Shown: positions 22,191 to 34,923, numbered from the stretch's first letter. The stretch: 64,000 nt of DNA from Tetrapyrgos nigripes (GCA_013368315.1 JAACJM010000035.1:372001-436000); one strand, 5' to 3'. Notes: a model not told the origin generated them from the sequence alone. A program made the numbers and translations.

Positions 22191-24408
22191 GGATTCCAAC
22201 CGACGAAAGCGAATAAATCGAATACCTCCTTGAAGGCAACCTAAAAAAACAACATCTTGTGGAGGATCACGCCTAGGACCACATGTTTACTGCTTTTGTT
22301 AGGGGGGCGAGTTTGGAAGTCGTAGAGACGCCGCCGTTGACATTGGGGATATGAGGGTGGGTAGTGGACCCAAACCCGGGTTGGGAGTATGTGTATGACG
22401 GGAGGGATTAAAGGAGCGTCAAAGTCAAAGACAGAGACAAGAGGAGAGAGGGATGCACGTCAGTCAACAGACAAAAAACTAGAAAAGGAAATAAAAATCT
22501 CAACCCAAAGAAATCGAGATAGAAATAAAAAAGACACGAGCTTTTTTCGAGTAAGAGAGGTGAAAGGCGAAAACAAAAACGACAAAGACTCGCAGACTCG
22601 CAGAACTGGCAGCCAGTGCCACAAAACAGCTCATGAAGTCATACAACTCTTCAAATCGTAACCCCAAACATTGTCAGCTCACCAGTATACTCCAACGTCC
22701 CTGTATTCCCCATTCTTTTTCTGTCCCTTCCTCTTCTCCCTCTTCGTCTTCCCCCTTCCCTTTACCGTTGCCTTTATTACTATACGTACCCACAACTTCC
22801 TCCCTAGGTGTTCGAAATTCCGAAAGCATCTCTCTGGGTACGAGTCCCCACTCAGTTCTCCACGCATCTTCATCGTTGTCTTCAAACCCATCTTCATACC
22901 CATCCCAGTCGTCCCCCTTATCCTTCCCAACTATCCCTGTACTTGTACTCATGATCATACTCCTCACCCTCAGACTCAGCCTCGCGTTGGCGTTTGGCGT
23001 TGGGCAAACGAAAACGTTCGAGACCGAGACGACATGCCCGGCGGTAAACCCCCCTCCCCATATCCATAACCGTACCCGTGGTCAAACCTCAACAAAACAT
23101 TCCCAGGTTTCATATCCAAATGTAACACGTTCCTACTATGTAAAAAGTCGAGATCAGAGACGATGTCGGAGAAGAGGGAGTTTTTGAAAGGTCTTGGTCT
23201 TGTATGGGTTGTGGTTGTTTTTAATTTTGGGTTGTGAAGGGATGGTTTCGGTTTAGCTTTTCTTCGGGACGAATTGGGTGTAGAGCTGTTGGTATAATGT
23301 GGGGACAAGGACGACGACTCGGGGTAGGGTTTTTGTCGTTGTGTGTAGGCACCACCTTCCCTGTCCCTTTCCCTCTCTCTTTGTTTCCTCGCCCTCGCCC
23401 CAAATGCATGTTTTATCAGCTTCTGTCTCTCCAATTCGCCTTCTGCCTCTGCTTCCCCATCGCCATCGCCTTGCCCTTGCCCTTCGCCTTCTGCTTTTGT
23501 CTCTGTCTCTGTCTCTCCACTCGGCCGTCCACGTCCACGTCCACGGTTCAAAGCTCCTCTCGCCCGATTCCCGTTCCCATTCAGCCCTTTCCCTTTAGAA
23601 AAACCCCGTATACGCCTCTCTATGAAATCATCCAACGACCCCCCCTTAGTCCATTGCATCAATACGTGTAATACGGGTACGCGTGGACCGAATGGGGAGA
23701 ATTGAGTGGGTTTGAGTCAGGAGTGGCTAGATGTATATGGTAGGTGGTTAGTATTAGCATTAACATGATGGTTTGGAAGAAAGGAATGAAGGAATAAGGA
23801 AATAAAGCAAAAATACGCAAACGCAAACACAGACGCGGACGCGGACGAGAAACAAACACAAAGACAACGCAGACGAACACGAGAAAAGACTAGAATGTAC
23901 ACTCACTGATACGCAACAATATTCGGATGATGCAATTTTTCCAAAAGCTTTACCTCTCTTAAAGTTTGTAAGAGATAGGTATGGGATTGACCGACTGCGA
24001 GTTTTTTGACGGCGAAGCGACCTAGGGGGACGTTGTCTTATAAAGTCAAACCAAAGGACGTAAATATAAGATGAGTGAAGAGTAGAGTAGATAGCAAGGT
24101 AAGAAAGGTATGTATGACTCGAAGAAGGAGGAGAAGGACTCGTCACTCACCAAAACACACTCCCCCTACCCAATTTCTTCTCTACCCGAAAAAACACGTC
24201 AAAGTAGCCTTCTGCCATGGAGTTGGGGGGAAAGGCGGTTGGGTCTGAGTGGTAGGTGGATGGGAATTCGGCGTTTTCATTGTGAGATGTAGGTGTGTCG
24301 GTTTGAAGAGAAGGGGAAGGCGGTGTTGTACAACACGACCTGGTTGTTGAGTGAGTCGTGGAAGATGGGTCGCCATTCGGCGGCAGATTCGATAGGGACT
24401 AGAGACAT
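22190..24408 (-). pseudogene. IKS1-like protein kinase pseudogene, copy C
   Basis: Starts at ATG 24408 with MSLVPIESAAEWRPIFHDSL and LNNQVVLYNTAF. It lacks the CPYC region, shifts frame, and reaches a shortened Gly loop (GVGANG lost). The exon 2 equivalent (about 24040-23910) is interrupted by extra sequence and frame changes. Exon 3 is clear from 23662: MMQWTKGGSLDDFIERRI, a Gly/Glu low-complexity stretch, and HSRNVLHLDMKPGNVLLRF. The C-terminal end (about 22300-22250) shows a mutated version of the ADMWSLG motif. The copy is therefore dead. Its upstream part is split by a 264-bp insertion that begins at the initiator ATG. Confidence 0.72.
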
Positions 24409-24671
24409 TACGAGGCCTTTAGCCGAGTTAACTTATGTCGTCTTCGCAACTTTTCCACGCCTGCAATTTCTATTGGCCAGTCTCTATGATGCCGACAACC
24501 GAACGAGGATGCCGTCGGCTTTTTGATCCGACCCAAGCTGTCGTCAACCATGAACAAACAATGACATAGCCCAAGTCGCATCGGATTTTCATAAGTCCTT
24601 TCACCTTCACCCTACGATGTGCTACTACAGGCCTCGTAAATTGCCATGCGAAGCAGTGGCATCTTTCCCCA
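24409..24671. mobile_element. Small insertion at the kinase copy C start, with inverted GGCCTCGTAA ends
   Basis: Compared with copy B, about 264 bp are inserted between the ATG and the upstream GGCGGCGGC run. The insert starts TTACGAGGCCT (24408) and has the inverted match AGGCCTCGTAA at 24629-24639. It then carries the hairpin motif GCCATGC-GAA-GCAGTGGC and ends CCCCAG. The motif recurs at 6625-6672, 53592-53641 (reverse) and 62351-62387. Confidence 0.6.
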
Positions 24672-24679
24672 GTTGCATT

Positions 24680-24795
24680 GGACGGCGGCGGCGGCGACGT
24701 GGACGATGAGGTCATCAGTTATTCTGGGAAAGGTAAAGCCCGCGTCTAGCCCCTGTCTGGGCACATCCCTTCCGGGCAACCCCGTTGGTCCACGT
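24680..24795. repeat. Shared kinase 5' block, copy 2
   Basis: Same GGCGGCGGC and GCGTCTAGCCCCTGTCT sequence as at 17650-17765. It is closer to the copy at 33742-33830, sharing CACATCCCTTCCGGG downstream. Confidence 0.75.
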
Positions 24796-25420
24796 CTTGA
24801 CGGTGGATTCTGTCTGGTATCTTGTCGGTCAACCACGACATCTACTATTGTTAGTACCAGCTCGGTGAGCTCCGTCTCTGTTTTGTGGTTGTTGTTGTTT
24901 GAACTTCAACTTGTTTCTGGCTATGGCCGTCGGTCTAGTCAGAGCTCTCGTATTCGCATCCGTATCCAAATCGTATCTCAAGTTCGGAAACGAAACCGCA
25001 CAGAAAACAAAGCACACACTCGCACTTATCCGTTCATTCATTCTTACAAGTGGCTGCGCGTAGGGGGACTGCCTCGCCCCTGTGGTATGTATCTTTGATA
25101 TCTTGACTACTCGAAACATGTGCAATAATCAATTGGATATGTACTTATGTTAGATCCAGCTCGGACCGATTCTTCTTCTTGATCTTCCTCAGACGTCGGC
25201 ATCTGCTTTTAGACTTTTCTTGGTGTATCCATACCTGTATCTGTATCAACACTTTAAAGCTTAAAGCCTGGGGCCATTGCTCCGCTGCTTCAACTGCAAT
25301 CCAATCTTATTTATCTCATTTATCTTATTCATGATCACGGAGGAGAATCAGTAAACAGTAAACTGGCACTGGTTATCTTCCTACCCTCCTAGCAGAACTT
25401 GAAGCCATCGCAGACAGTTC
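24796..25420. other. Intergenic, a 47-codon open frame only
   Basis: A short plus-strand frame starts at about 24922 (MAVGLVRALVFASVSKSYL) and ends at about 25065. It has an amphipathic look but no support as a gene. Otherwise nothing is seen. Confidence 0.3.
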
Positions 25421-25990
25421 TTGTCCTCATCCTTTTCAGCGTATGGGAGCTCTTTACCAATTGCAAGTTGCTCGCTGAACTCTGGTGATACCCTCAGCTG
25501 CAGTGTACTAACAAATCTGCAGTCGCTGGCATCATGTTTCAATTTCAAGTGGAAGAACAAAAACGGTCTAGGCAAGCTTCACGTTATTGGGCTTCTCATC
25601 AGATACAGACTGGAAGGGCTACTTGGTGGGGTGAAGCCTAACCTTGTCAAAATCAAAGTCACGGAGGCTTTGCGATACAGTTATTACGTCGAGTGCACTC
25701 CAGAACAATTCTTTGATGGTCTTTTGACAGTGGACGACGTGGAACTTACTCGTCTACATCCAGGCGGGCCGGAGTTCTTGGGCTTTGCGGCGCTGATTTG
25801 TGACTTTGTACACTACAAGGATACCACAAATTTAAAGATGGCCTCTAGTCTCATTGCTCAGCGCTCATCTCACGAATTCTCGCCTTTCGGATCACCACCC
25901 ACCATTTCAATTAGTCCTAGTTCTCATATTGCTGATCATGCCGCAAATGCAAATTCATACCATGCAATTGTGCTTGCGCTTGAGATATAG
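25421..25990 (+). CDS. Hypothetical ORF of 189 codons, uncertain
   Basis: An open frame without recognised domains. Another reading is possible: upstream coding-like sequence ends near GTGATACC at 25489, and a branch-like CTAAC at about 25509 precedes CTGCAG at 25523. Past it, another frame reads GIMFQFQVEEQKRSRQASRY before a stop. The annotated frame may therefore be partly fortuitous. The middle (ECTPEQFFDGLLTVDDVELT) looks protein-like. No signal peptide or membrane segment. It sits just upstream of the DUF6533-like tandem repeat. Confidence 0.25.
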   Translation: MSSSFSAYGSSLPIASCSLNSGDTLSCSVLTNLQSLASCFNFKWKNKNGLGKLHVIGLLIRYRLEGLLGGVKPNLVKIKVTEALRYSYYVECTPEQFFDGLLTVDDVELTRLHPGGPEFLGFAALICDFVHYKDTTNLKMASSLIAQRSSHEFSPFGSPPTISISPSSHIADHAANANSYHAIVLALEI

Positions 25991-26260
25991 AGCGGCCAGT
26001 GTGCTAAAGTTAACGTTCATTACCCTAGGTCTTCTCCAGGCTCCTCGAGTCGTTAGAATAAATTTGCAATGGGCTCAATCCCAAAAACTCATCCCACCAT
26101 CTCAAAGTCTCAAACCGATTTTTAAAAGGGACAGTGACTATTTCTCTCGATCTGGCCTCACAAATTGTCTAAAACATCGGGCGGGATGGGGAAGTTCTGA
26201 GGTGCCCGTTGCGGCCCAATTTGGCCGTATGAACTTTTCACTGGGAAGCTTCAACGCGGC

Positions 26261-29214
26261 GACTGCAATTCTTCGACCAACAAACTCTTTGCAAGAGTGA
26301 TGTAATGCCATTACTTACTTTAGGGCAGATCGTGTCGTGAAGGCTGCGGGTCCAATTCGTTGAACTCGCGCATCAAAGCTGAGAATGACATTGTGTTCTC
26401 ATTCAATTATCTACCAGCATTAGAATTTTGATCATTGGTAGAGATGACATTCAGAATCAATCATCTCCTTCTATTCCTAATATCTCATCATAAATCCACT
26501 GTACTATCCAATATTATACCACGACTAGCCCGACCGTTCCTCCTCCTCAAACTCGAGACTGTTTCAAGTCCAAGATCACGACTTTCCGACCATGACATAG
26601 TGGGAACAAAATCAATATCAATCAATCTTTGAGAGGAGAGGATTCCTTCATCGACTGATTTATGAAGGTTGAGAAGCATACGCGACACCATTATCCCGGA
26701 GAGGTTGAACGTGAGCGTTAATAGGGGTTCTGTGGTGTAGGCCTGTGGTTAGGAAGAAGCGGAGGAAATTCAAAAAACAGAAGGCAAAATGAATGTTCTG
26801 AATACCTACCCCGGACGTCTAAGCCACAGAACTAAGTAAGTAGACACGCATGTGTATGGAAAAAGCTCGACTTACATAGTATGTTATTATATTCGCAAGT
26901 GCCACGAACAGCATGAATCTGGTATATCCTTACATCTGAGTAGTTGAAGACAAAAATTTACGGCATTGGTACTTACACGTAATATACAGCACCTGTGATA
27001 TAGATTAAGGAGGAGTAAGAAATTGATTATCGATTCGTTCGCCTAAATAGGCAAGGTACTCACCATCTACTCACCATCTTTAATTAACAACGCAATCAAC
27101 GGATCCCGCACCTGGGCATTGAAGCCATGATATTGCCTTATCGACCAGGATTTCCATAGTGTGAATGAAAAGATGAGAGATTCGATGGCTATAGCTATTA
27201 TCCATGGGATTAAGTGTTCTGGTTACAGAAAGAAGAAAGAAAGAGTAAGGACGGATCAGATCGAGCATGAGTTTGATACAAGTACAAGTGAGAGACGCAC
27301 GGAAGACACTGAGAAGACAAAAGTCAAAGCACACGACGAGGATGAATCAAGTTGAAAATCACGGTGGTTGTTTGCTGAAAATGGACTCACGGATCGACAC
27401 GTATCTGGACCACACACCCTTCAGGATGCAATTCCATCGGTACGGCACCTCTGCCTAAGCTCAACCACTTTGACGTATAGAAAACTCAGCGTTGAACGCA
27501 AGACCACAATCATCAAGTCCTACTCACCAAAGCAACAACAGCAACTAACACATTTGTGACTACCATAATAACCAAAACTCGACGACTCCGTTCGTAAAGC
27601 GCGTATATACGCAAACAGAGGGAGCCTGCCCGGGTCAGAGCCAACGTATGGATCGTGGATAAGGAGAATTGAAAATGAGGAAAGCATAGAAGAGCTGGGG
27701 GGAAGTTGAAAGTCTACCTACCGTTTACTACCGTACTTCTCAAAGTGATCCAAACGATCCAGTAGAAATTGTATCGCGTGCACCTAGATAGACAAGCAAG
27801 CAACATCCCACTTCAGAATCAAAGGGCAGATCTGGGATTTATCTCGATTGGAATTTACTGACGCCTGGAAAGTAAAGGGTAAAAAGATTAGTGTTCAGAG
27901 CTAGAGCCATGACGTCGACATATAATTAAAGAACAAGCCCGTGATGAATCGAATGAAGGGGTATGCACTCACGCTAGTACTCATTATCGAAAACTTCACC
28001 ACCGTCACAGGAATCGTTCCGACTAGCCCCAAATATCGGATGATAAGGAAGCAATAAGAGGATAGGATTTTAGGCCGTGTCCAGATGTACTTGACTTCAT
28101 CGCCTGAAACGATATTAACCAGATGCGAATACATAGCAGTCGACCACTGAGTACCAGGAAGTTTGGTAGAAGTTAGTAGGCAGAACTCACTGAAAGTAAT
28201 AATATGATCCCAAAAAAGTATGGCTACAAATTTTGCGTTTGTGGGTTCACAAGCGTCCACGTCAAAAAGCTGCAAAGATGACGTACTGATACCCAGGAGG
28301 TACATATACCTATGAACCATTCTGCGGAACCCGCAGAATATCAGCATCAATATGTACTGTGCAGGGAAGGGCAAAGATATAGAAGAAATAGAATGGAGCT
28401 ACTCACATCTGCTTTTCAATACCGACGATGTCAACACCAGGATTGCTGCCTTGATCCATAATGATATGATTCCTCAGGATTTTTGAACAAGGTGGTTTTT
28501 GGCTCGCGCTCGTGAGGAGAGGAGAGGAATGGATAAAGTAGGGTGTAGAGCGTAGACTGACAGATGGAGCGAAAGAAGTGCAAAGGAATTCGAAGGAAAG
28601 AGACGGAAATGGAGAGGAGGAACAGGATTTTGACAGCTGAAGGGAGTAAGGGCAAGGATACGATAGAAGCCGAAAGAAACACAAGAACGCGAATATGAAA
28701 ACACAAGGACAACGCAAGTGACAATATTCCAACAATATTCTCTACACAATCAAACCAAAAAGGCCTGGGTCTGGGGAAGGCGGGGAGGAGGTGCGCCGAA
28801 GGACAGCACTGGGGAGAGGAAGATGGAAGATGGAAGATGGAAGATGGAGGAAGCAAGCGACGAAGGAAAGGAAGAGGAAAGGGAATCCTCGGTAGAGACG
28901 AAATGGGGAAGGAATTCGCCCATCTCTACTAGTGTGTCCTTTTCTAAAAGCTTTTCGGCGTTCGTCAATTGCGGCGCAAGCCAATTCCGTCCCTGCATCC
29001 CTGCATTCAAAGTGTTGGCACCTGTAAAGGAGTGGCGGATTGAATATCTGGCACATAGGGTAGGCGAGTTGGGGGTCTACTTAAACCAAAAATCTTTTGC
29101 CCCTCAAGGGGATGACGTTCCCAATAAGGTAATATTGGTCATCTAGATAAGATTAAATCAAAGATAAGATTTGTCGGTCTACCACTGCTCGGGTTTTTTG
29201 AGTGTGAATTCAGG
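26261..29214. repeat. Tandem duplication unit 1 (about 3 kb)
   Basis: The unit is repeated directly at 29215-32172 with very high identity over exons, introns and both flanks. It starts near GACTGCA-TTCTTCGA and ends near GTGAATTCAGG. Each unit carries one DUF6533-like gene on the minus strand. Unit 2 has about 80 extra bases near 29400-29480. Confidence 0.92.
26488..28459 (-). CDS. DUF6533-like multi-pass membrane protein, copy 1
   Basis: A multi-exon gene starting at ATG 28459 (MDQGSNPGVDIVGIEKQ). The next exons read NAKFVAILFWDHIITFS, a GTGAGT...CAG intron, then DEVKYIWTRPKILSSYCF and LIIRYLGLVGTIPVTVVKF. This is the hallmark N-terminal block of the DUF6533 family. Further short exons read CLRIYALYERSRRVLVIM, then IIAIAIESLIFSFTLWKSW and DPLIALLIKDG, then FMLFVALANIITYY. 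The last ends SGIMVSRMLLNLH with a polar tail to a stop at 26488. About seven TM helices and 7-9 exons are expected; not every boundary can be fixed by eye. The family is basidiomycete-enriched, membrane-bound and of unknown function. Copy 2 lies 3.0 kb away. Confidence 0.8.
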
Positions 29215-32172
29215 AGACTGCACTTCTTCGACTAACAAAGTCTTTGCGAGAGTGATGTAATGCCATTACTTACTTTAGGGCAGGTCGTGTCGTGAAGGCT
29301 ACGCGTCCAAGTCGTTGAACTCGCGCATCAAAGCTGAGAATGACATTATGTTCTCATTCAATTATCTACCAGGATTAGAATATTTGATCATTGGTAGACA
29401 ATAGTCAGTAAATTCTCTTTCGACAGCAGAGATTCAAGGGACTTAAATCAAAGAATTCCCCTTCTTCGCCATACCAAAGGATGACATTCAGAATCAATCA
29501 TCTCTTTCTATTCCTAATATCTCATCATAAATCCACTATACTATCCAATATTATACCACGACTAGCCCGACCGTTCCTCCTCCTCAAACTCGAGACTGTT
29601 TCAAGTCCTAGATCACGACTTTCCGACCATGACATAGTGGGAACAAAATCAATATCAATCAATCTTTGAGAGGAGAGGATTCCTTCATCGACTGATTTAT
29701 GAAGGTTGAGAAGCATACGCGACACCATTATCCCGGAGAGGTTGAACGCGAACGTGTATAATGGTTCTGTGGTGTAGGCCTGTGGTTAGGAAGAGGCGGA
29801 GGAAATTCAACAAACAGAAGGCAAAATGAATGTTCTGAATACCTACCCCAGAGGCCTAAGCCACAGAACTAAGTAAGTAGACACGCATGTGTATGGAAAA
29901 AGCTCGACTTACATAGTATGTTATTATATTCGCAAGTGCCACGAACAGCATGAATCTGGTATATCCTTACATCTGAGTAGTTGAAGACAACAATTTACAG
30001 CATTGGTACTTACACGTAGTATACAGCACCTGTGATATAGAATAAGGAGGAGTAAGAAATTGATTATCGATTCGTTCGCCTAAATAGGCGAGATACTCAC
30101 CATCTCTAATTAACAACGCAATCAACGGATCCGGCACCTGGGCATTGAAGCCATGATAATGTCTCATCGACCAGGATTTCCATAGTGTGAATGAAAAGAT
30201 GAGAGATTCGACGACTATAGCTATTATCCATGGGATTATGCGTTCTGGTTACAGAAAGAAGAAAGAAAGAGTAAGGACGGATCAGATCGAGCATGAGTTT
30301 GATACAAGTACAAGCGAGAGACGCACGGAAGACACTGAGAAGACAAAAGTCAAAGCACACGACGAGGATGAATCAAGTTGAAAATCACGGTGGTTGTTTG
30401 CTGAAATGGACTCACGGATCGACACGTATCTGGACCACACACCCTTCAGGATGCAATTCCATCGGTACGGCACCTTTGTCTAAGCTCAACCACTGTGACG
30501 TATAGAAAACTCAGCGTTGAACGTAAGACCACAATCATCAAGTCCTACTCACCAAAGCAACAACAGCAACTAACACATTTGTGACTACCATAATAACCAA
30601 AACTCGACGACTCCGTTCGTAAAGCGCGTATATACGCAAGCAGAGAGTGCCTTCCCGTGTCAGAGCCAACGTATGGATCGTGGATAAAGAGAATCGAAAA
30701 TGAGGAAAGCATAGAAGAGCTGAAAGTCTACCTACCGTATACTACCGTACTTCTCAAAGTGATCCAAACGATCCAGTAGGAATTGTATCGCATGCAGCTA
30801 GATAGACAAGCAAGCAACATCCCACTTCAGAATCAAAGGGCAGATCTGGGATTTATCTCGATTGGAATTTACTGACGCCTGGAAAGTAAAAAGCAAAAAG
30901 ATTAGTGTTCAGAGCCAGAGCCATGAAGTCGACGTATAAGTTAAAGGACAAGCCCGTGATGAATCGAATGAAGGGATATGCACTCACGCTAGTACTCATT
31001 ATCGAAAACTTCACCACCGTCACAGGAATCGTTCCGACTAGCCCCAAATATCGGATGATAAGGAAGCAATAAGAGGATAGGATTTTAGGCCGTGTCCAGA
31101 TGTACTTGACTTCATCGCCTGAAACGATATTAACCAGATGTGAATGTATCGCAGTCAACCACTGAGTACCAGGAAGTTTGGTAGAAGTTAGTAGGCAGAA
31201 CTCACTGAAAGTAATAATATGATCCCAAAAAAGAATGGCTACAAATTTTGCGTTTGTGGGTTCACAAGCGTCCACGTCAAAAAGCTGCAAAGATGACGTA
31301 CTGATACCCAGGAGGTACATATACCTATGAACCATTCTGCGGAACCCGCAGAATATTAGCATCAGTACGTACTGTGCAGGGAAGGGCAAGGATATAGAAG
31401 AAATAGAATGGAGCTACTCGCATCTGCTTTTCAATACCGACGATGTCAACGTCAGGATTGTTGCCTTGATCCATAATGATATGATTCCTCAGGATTTTTG
31501 AACGAGATGGTTTTGTTTTATTTTTGGCTCGCGCTCGTGAGGAGAGGAGAGGATAAAGCAGGGTGTAGAGCGTAGACTGACAGATGGAGCGAAAGAAGTG
31601 CAAAGGAATTCGAAGGAAAGAGACGGAAATGGAGAGGAGAAACAGGGTTTTGACCACAAGAACGCGAATACGAAAAAACAACGACAACGCAAGTGACAAT
31701 ATTCCAACAATATTCTCTACAGAATCAAACCAAAAAGGCCTGGGTAAGGGGAAGACGGGGAAGAGGTGCGCCGAAGGAGAGCACAGGGAAGAGGAAGATG
31801 GAAGATGGAAGATGGAGGAAGCAAGTGCGACGAAGGAAAGGAAGAGGAAAGGGAATCCTCGGTAGAGAGGAAATGGGGAAGGAATTCGTCCACCTCTACT
31901 AGTGTGTCCTTTTCTAAAAGCTTTTCGGTGCTAGCCAATTCCGTCCCTGCATCCCTGCATTCAAAGTGTTGGCACCTGTAAGGGAGTGGCGGACTGAGTA
32001 TCTAGCACATAGGGTATTAGGGGAGTTGGAGGGTCTACTCAAACCAAAAATCTTTTGCCCCTCAAGGGGATGACGTTCCCAATAAGGTAATATTGGTCAT
32101 CTAGATAAGATTAAATCAAAGATAAGATTTGTCGGTCTACCACTGCTCGGGTTTTTTGAGTGTAAATTCAGG
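29215..32172. repeat. Tandem duplication unit 2 (about 3 kb)
   Basis: Direct repeat of 26261-29214. It differs by scattered substitutions, small indels in low-complexity upstream sequence (around 31510-31680) and extra bases near 29400-29480. The junction between the units lies near 29215-29222. Confidence 0.92.
29525..31474 (-). CDS. DUF6533-like multi-pass membrane protein, copy 2
   Basis: Same exon set and splice sites as copy 1, starting at ATG 31474 (MDQGNNPDVDIVGIEKQ). NAKFVAILFWDHIITFS and DEVKYIWTRPKILSSYCF are unchanged. The cytoplasmic-loop exon reads LTREGTLCLRIYALYERSR, where copy 1 has LTRAGSLCLRIYALYERSR. The C-terminal exon is identical but for one residue (DSIVDL against DSTVDL). 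No stop or splice loss was noticed, so both copies may be expressed. Function unknown. Confidence 0.8.
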
Positions 32173-34920
32173 GCACGTCCTCGAGAGCAACGAGCGGGAG
32201 GGAGGAGTAAAAGCCAAAAAGATATGGCAATTAACCGGAAGGGCATGCGTCATTTGCGCATCATCCTTCTTTCACCACAACTACGACCATCTGCAATGAC
32301 TATGGACTGGACCAGGATTATACCACACCAAAAACTCTCTGCTAGCGAGGTGGGTGGGTATGGGTAAAGTGGGACGTGGTGTAATAATTCATGCTATTTG
32401 TTATTACGAGGCGGTGGCTTGAGACTCATCAGATGCATTTCCTTCGTCTTCTGCGTACCCTATGTCTCTTGAGTAGATAAGCACAGCGCGGACTACTAGA
32501 ACGCGGAGAGAAATTGGAACGTAGAACGCATAGTTTTCCAGGTAGACAAGTAGCATTAACGTGAGCATCGTAGATCAAAATGCAATTGTCATCTGTCCAA
32601 TAACCTCGTCAGTCACCCGCTGTTTACCGGTCAAAATACTCAAACACGAACCTTCACCACTACTCTCCCTCCTCCCTCTACCATACTCTCCTTCCATCCA
32701 CGTGATAAAGGTCAATAAAACGATCTCCCTAACTCCATTCCCTTCCTCAGATTCTTGTATCTTGGATCTTGAAATCCTGGAAATTACGGGAGCCCTTGGT
32801 CTCGAAACGTCACGACATCCGGGCAAGGGATTGAAGACATGATTCACGCGTAAGAATACGCAAAACAGTATATATCGGGGTTGATAGAGTATGCATGCAT
32901 ATGTATAAAACCTATGATAAAGTATATTTCTGTTTTTCATGCCACAATAAGCCAGTCAGTTCTGATTAACAGAAGGAAGACCGAGTAAACTCACCCCTCA
33001 CCAAAAGCCTAGTCAAACTATCCCTCCCCCACACCCTTCATCGTATTCTCGTATCCTCGTATTGTCTGTCCTCCTTCCGCCTTTTCCCCTCCTCTGCTCT
33101 CCTACGCTTCTCAATCGTTTCTTGACTTTTTTACTGTGGGTTTGCGTTGGGTGCTGAGGGTATTACCGAATTATCAAGACCTGCAAACAAACGAAGTGAT
33201 GTCAGATTGAGGGAGTAAACATTGAAAGGGACAATAGAGATGAAAGGGAGGGGTAAATGAATGAGTATATGGAGGAGATGGGAGGACTGGGGAGGGGAGG
33301 GGAAGGGGGCGAGAGAGCAACCAAAGAACAGCCGTAAATGAGACAGAAAATCAAAACAAAGACGAAACCAGGAGACAAAGAAACGATGAGCAACGAGGAA
33401 GAGAAAAGGCCCAAGAATCAAGAAAAGAAAGGATAGCCACGCACAAATTTCTCAAACAATATCACAATAGCTTGACACCTCAACACCTACTAACACTCCA
33501 TAGCTCTTGCTCTGGCTCCGGCCTCCCTTCCCTGTTCCTATCCTGATTCCTGACTTGTCCGAGTCCTATTGGTCCGAGTTACCATGGCGGCGACGGCTAC
33601 GGGTGCCTACGACGACTGAGTCTGGGTTAGAGGTCAGCATGAAGGAAGAAGGGAGGGTATATGAAGATGTTTAAAGGTACAGGATAAGGCGGTGGGGTAG
33701 GCGGGAAAGTGAGGAAAGGACGTAGTACTTGTTGAGTACGTCATCAGATATCCTGGGAAAGGTAAAAGCCGCGTCTAGCCCCTGTCTGGACACATCCCTT
33801 CCGGGGCAACATCGAGGCATAGTCCATGTCTTACCGTTGACGCCCAGTGAAAAACGACATCGAGGAATGGAATTCCGACAAGGGATCTTGTCATCTGAGT
33901 TTGTCCGAATATTTCCGAGTAATTCTATATATTTCCAGGATCTTCTGGTAGCACTCAGAGTCACAGTTCAAGACCAATATCAACAAATGCAATACGAAAA
34001 ACGATGGCGATGGCTATAACAATCATACGAGTGGATGAGTGTACAGGGAAGAGGGACGAGGCGGGGATGGGAAAAGAGAGCGAGAGAGAAAGGGCAGGGA
34101 ATGACAGAGGGAAGAGTTGATCATTGGACGGTTGACGGTTTTGACTTCTTGATCTTGGTCACGGTGGAGGGGAAGGGGGCATTTCATGATTACATGAAAG
34201 AAGTGTCAATAAACTAGGTACATCAGATACATATACCTATCTCTATTAAAGCCATTCGAGCTGGTTAACCATATTCATCATATTCTCATGATCCTGTGGC
34301 AATTGCGAGAGACTACAACTCAAACTGAGCTCACTTCCCTGTATCGTGAAGTCCCAGCACGGGCCTTCAGATCTCAAAGAAATCTATGCGTAATCAGAAC
34401 AATCGCCGTCGGATATATCGATCGTCGTTATATGTGGCAAAATAGCGTCTGAATGTCGTACGCAAAGTTGAATAGTTGGGGGAGTACTAGGACCGAAAAT
34501 CAAACTGCGAGTACGATTTTCAATGAGAAAATGATAAGTATCATTCCCCTTGTGGTCGGTTTTTGTTTGTAGGCCTCAATCTCGTTTGAAAACCGCGGGC
34601 AGCGAGACCCCGGAACGCTGTGTGCATTAGTAAAAACATACAAATCACTTAGGAGTCTTCTTGATTCCGGCTGACTGTTTGGGTCACTTGAAACCAAAAT
34701 TAGGACGCAAGTCAGTATCCATCCTGCAGCTTGCGATGGAGTTCCACACTTAATAAACCTGCATTCTTACGTACCCTGAAAACTTCACTATACCTGTCAG
34801 TTTGTCATCTAATATCCCACCTTAGTTATCGTATGAGTCATCACAAAAATTGATGTAGCCACCTCCCGCCCAAACACGACGAAGGGCGGGCTTTTGAAAA
34901 CGGTGGACAGAGCATACGGC
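32173..34920. other. Intergenic region, no supported gene
   Basis: Holds the third kinase 5' block (33742-33830: GCCGCGTCTAGCCCCTGTCT) without any kinase. A minus-strand frame at 33131-33421 is rich in Leu/Phe/Pro and a possible acceptor (GTTTGCAG) precedes GLDNSVIPSAPNANPQ. This could be the end of a small membrane protein, but no upstream exons could be assembled. Purine-rich tracts occur at 33230-33320. Frames at 32561-32842 and 34035-34217 have no support. Confidence 0.4.
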
Positions 34921-34923
34921 AAG

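Noticed and set aside
28403..28856. Minus-strand frames upstream of DUF6533-like copy 1, and equivalents near 31325-31710
   Set aside because: Purine/pyrimidine-biased promoter and 5' UTR sequence; the family start is MDQG at 28459 and 31474.
33131..33421. Possible small membrane protein on the minus strand
   Set aside because: A possible splice acceptor exists, but no upstream exon or family motif could be assembled.
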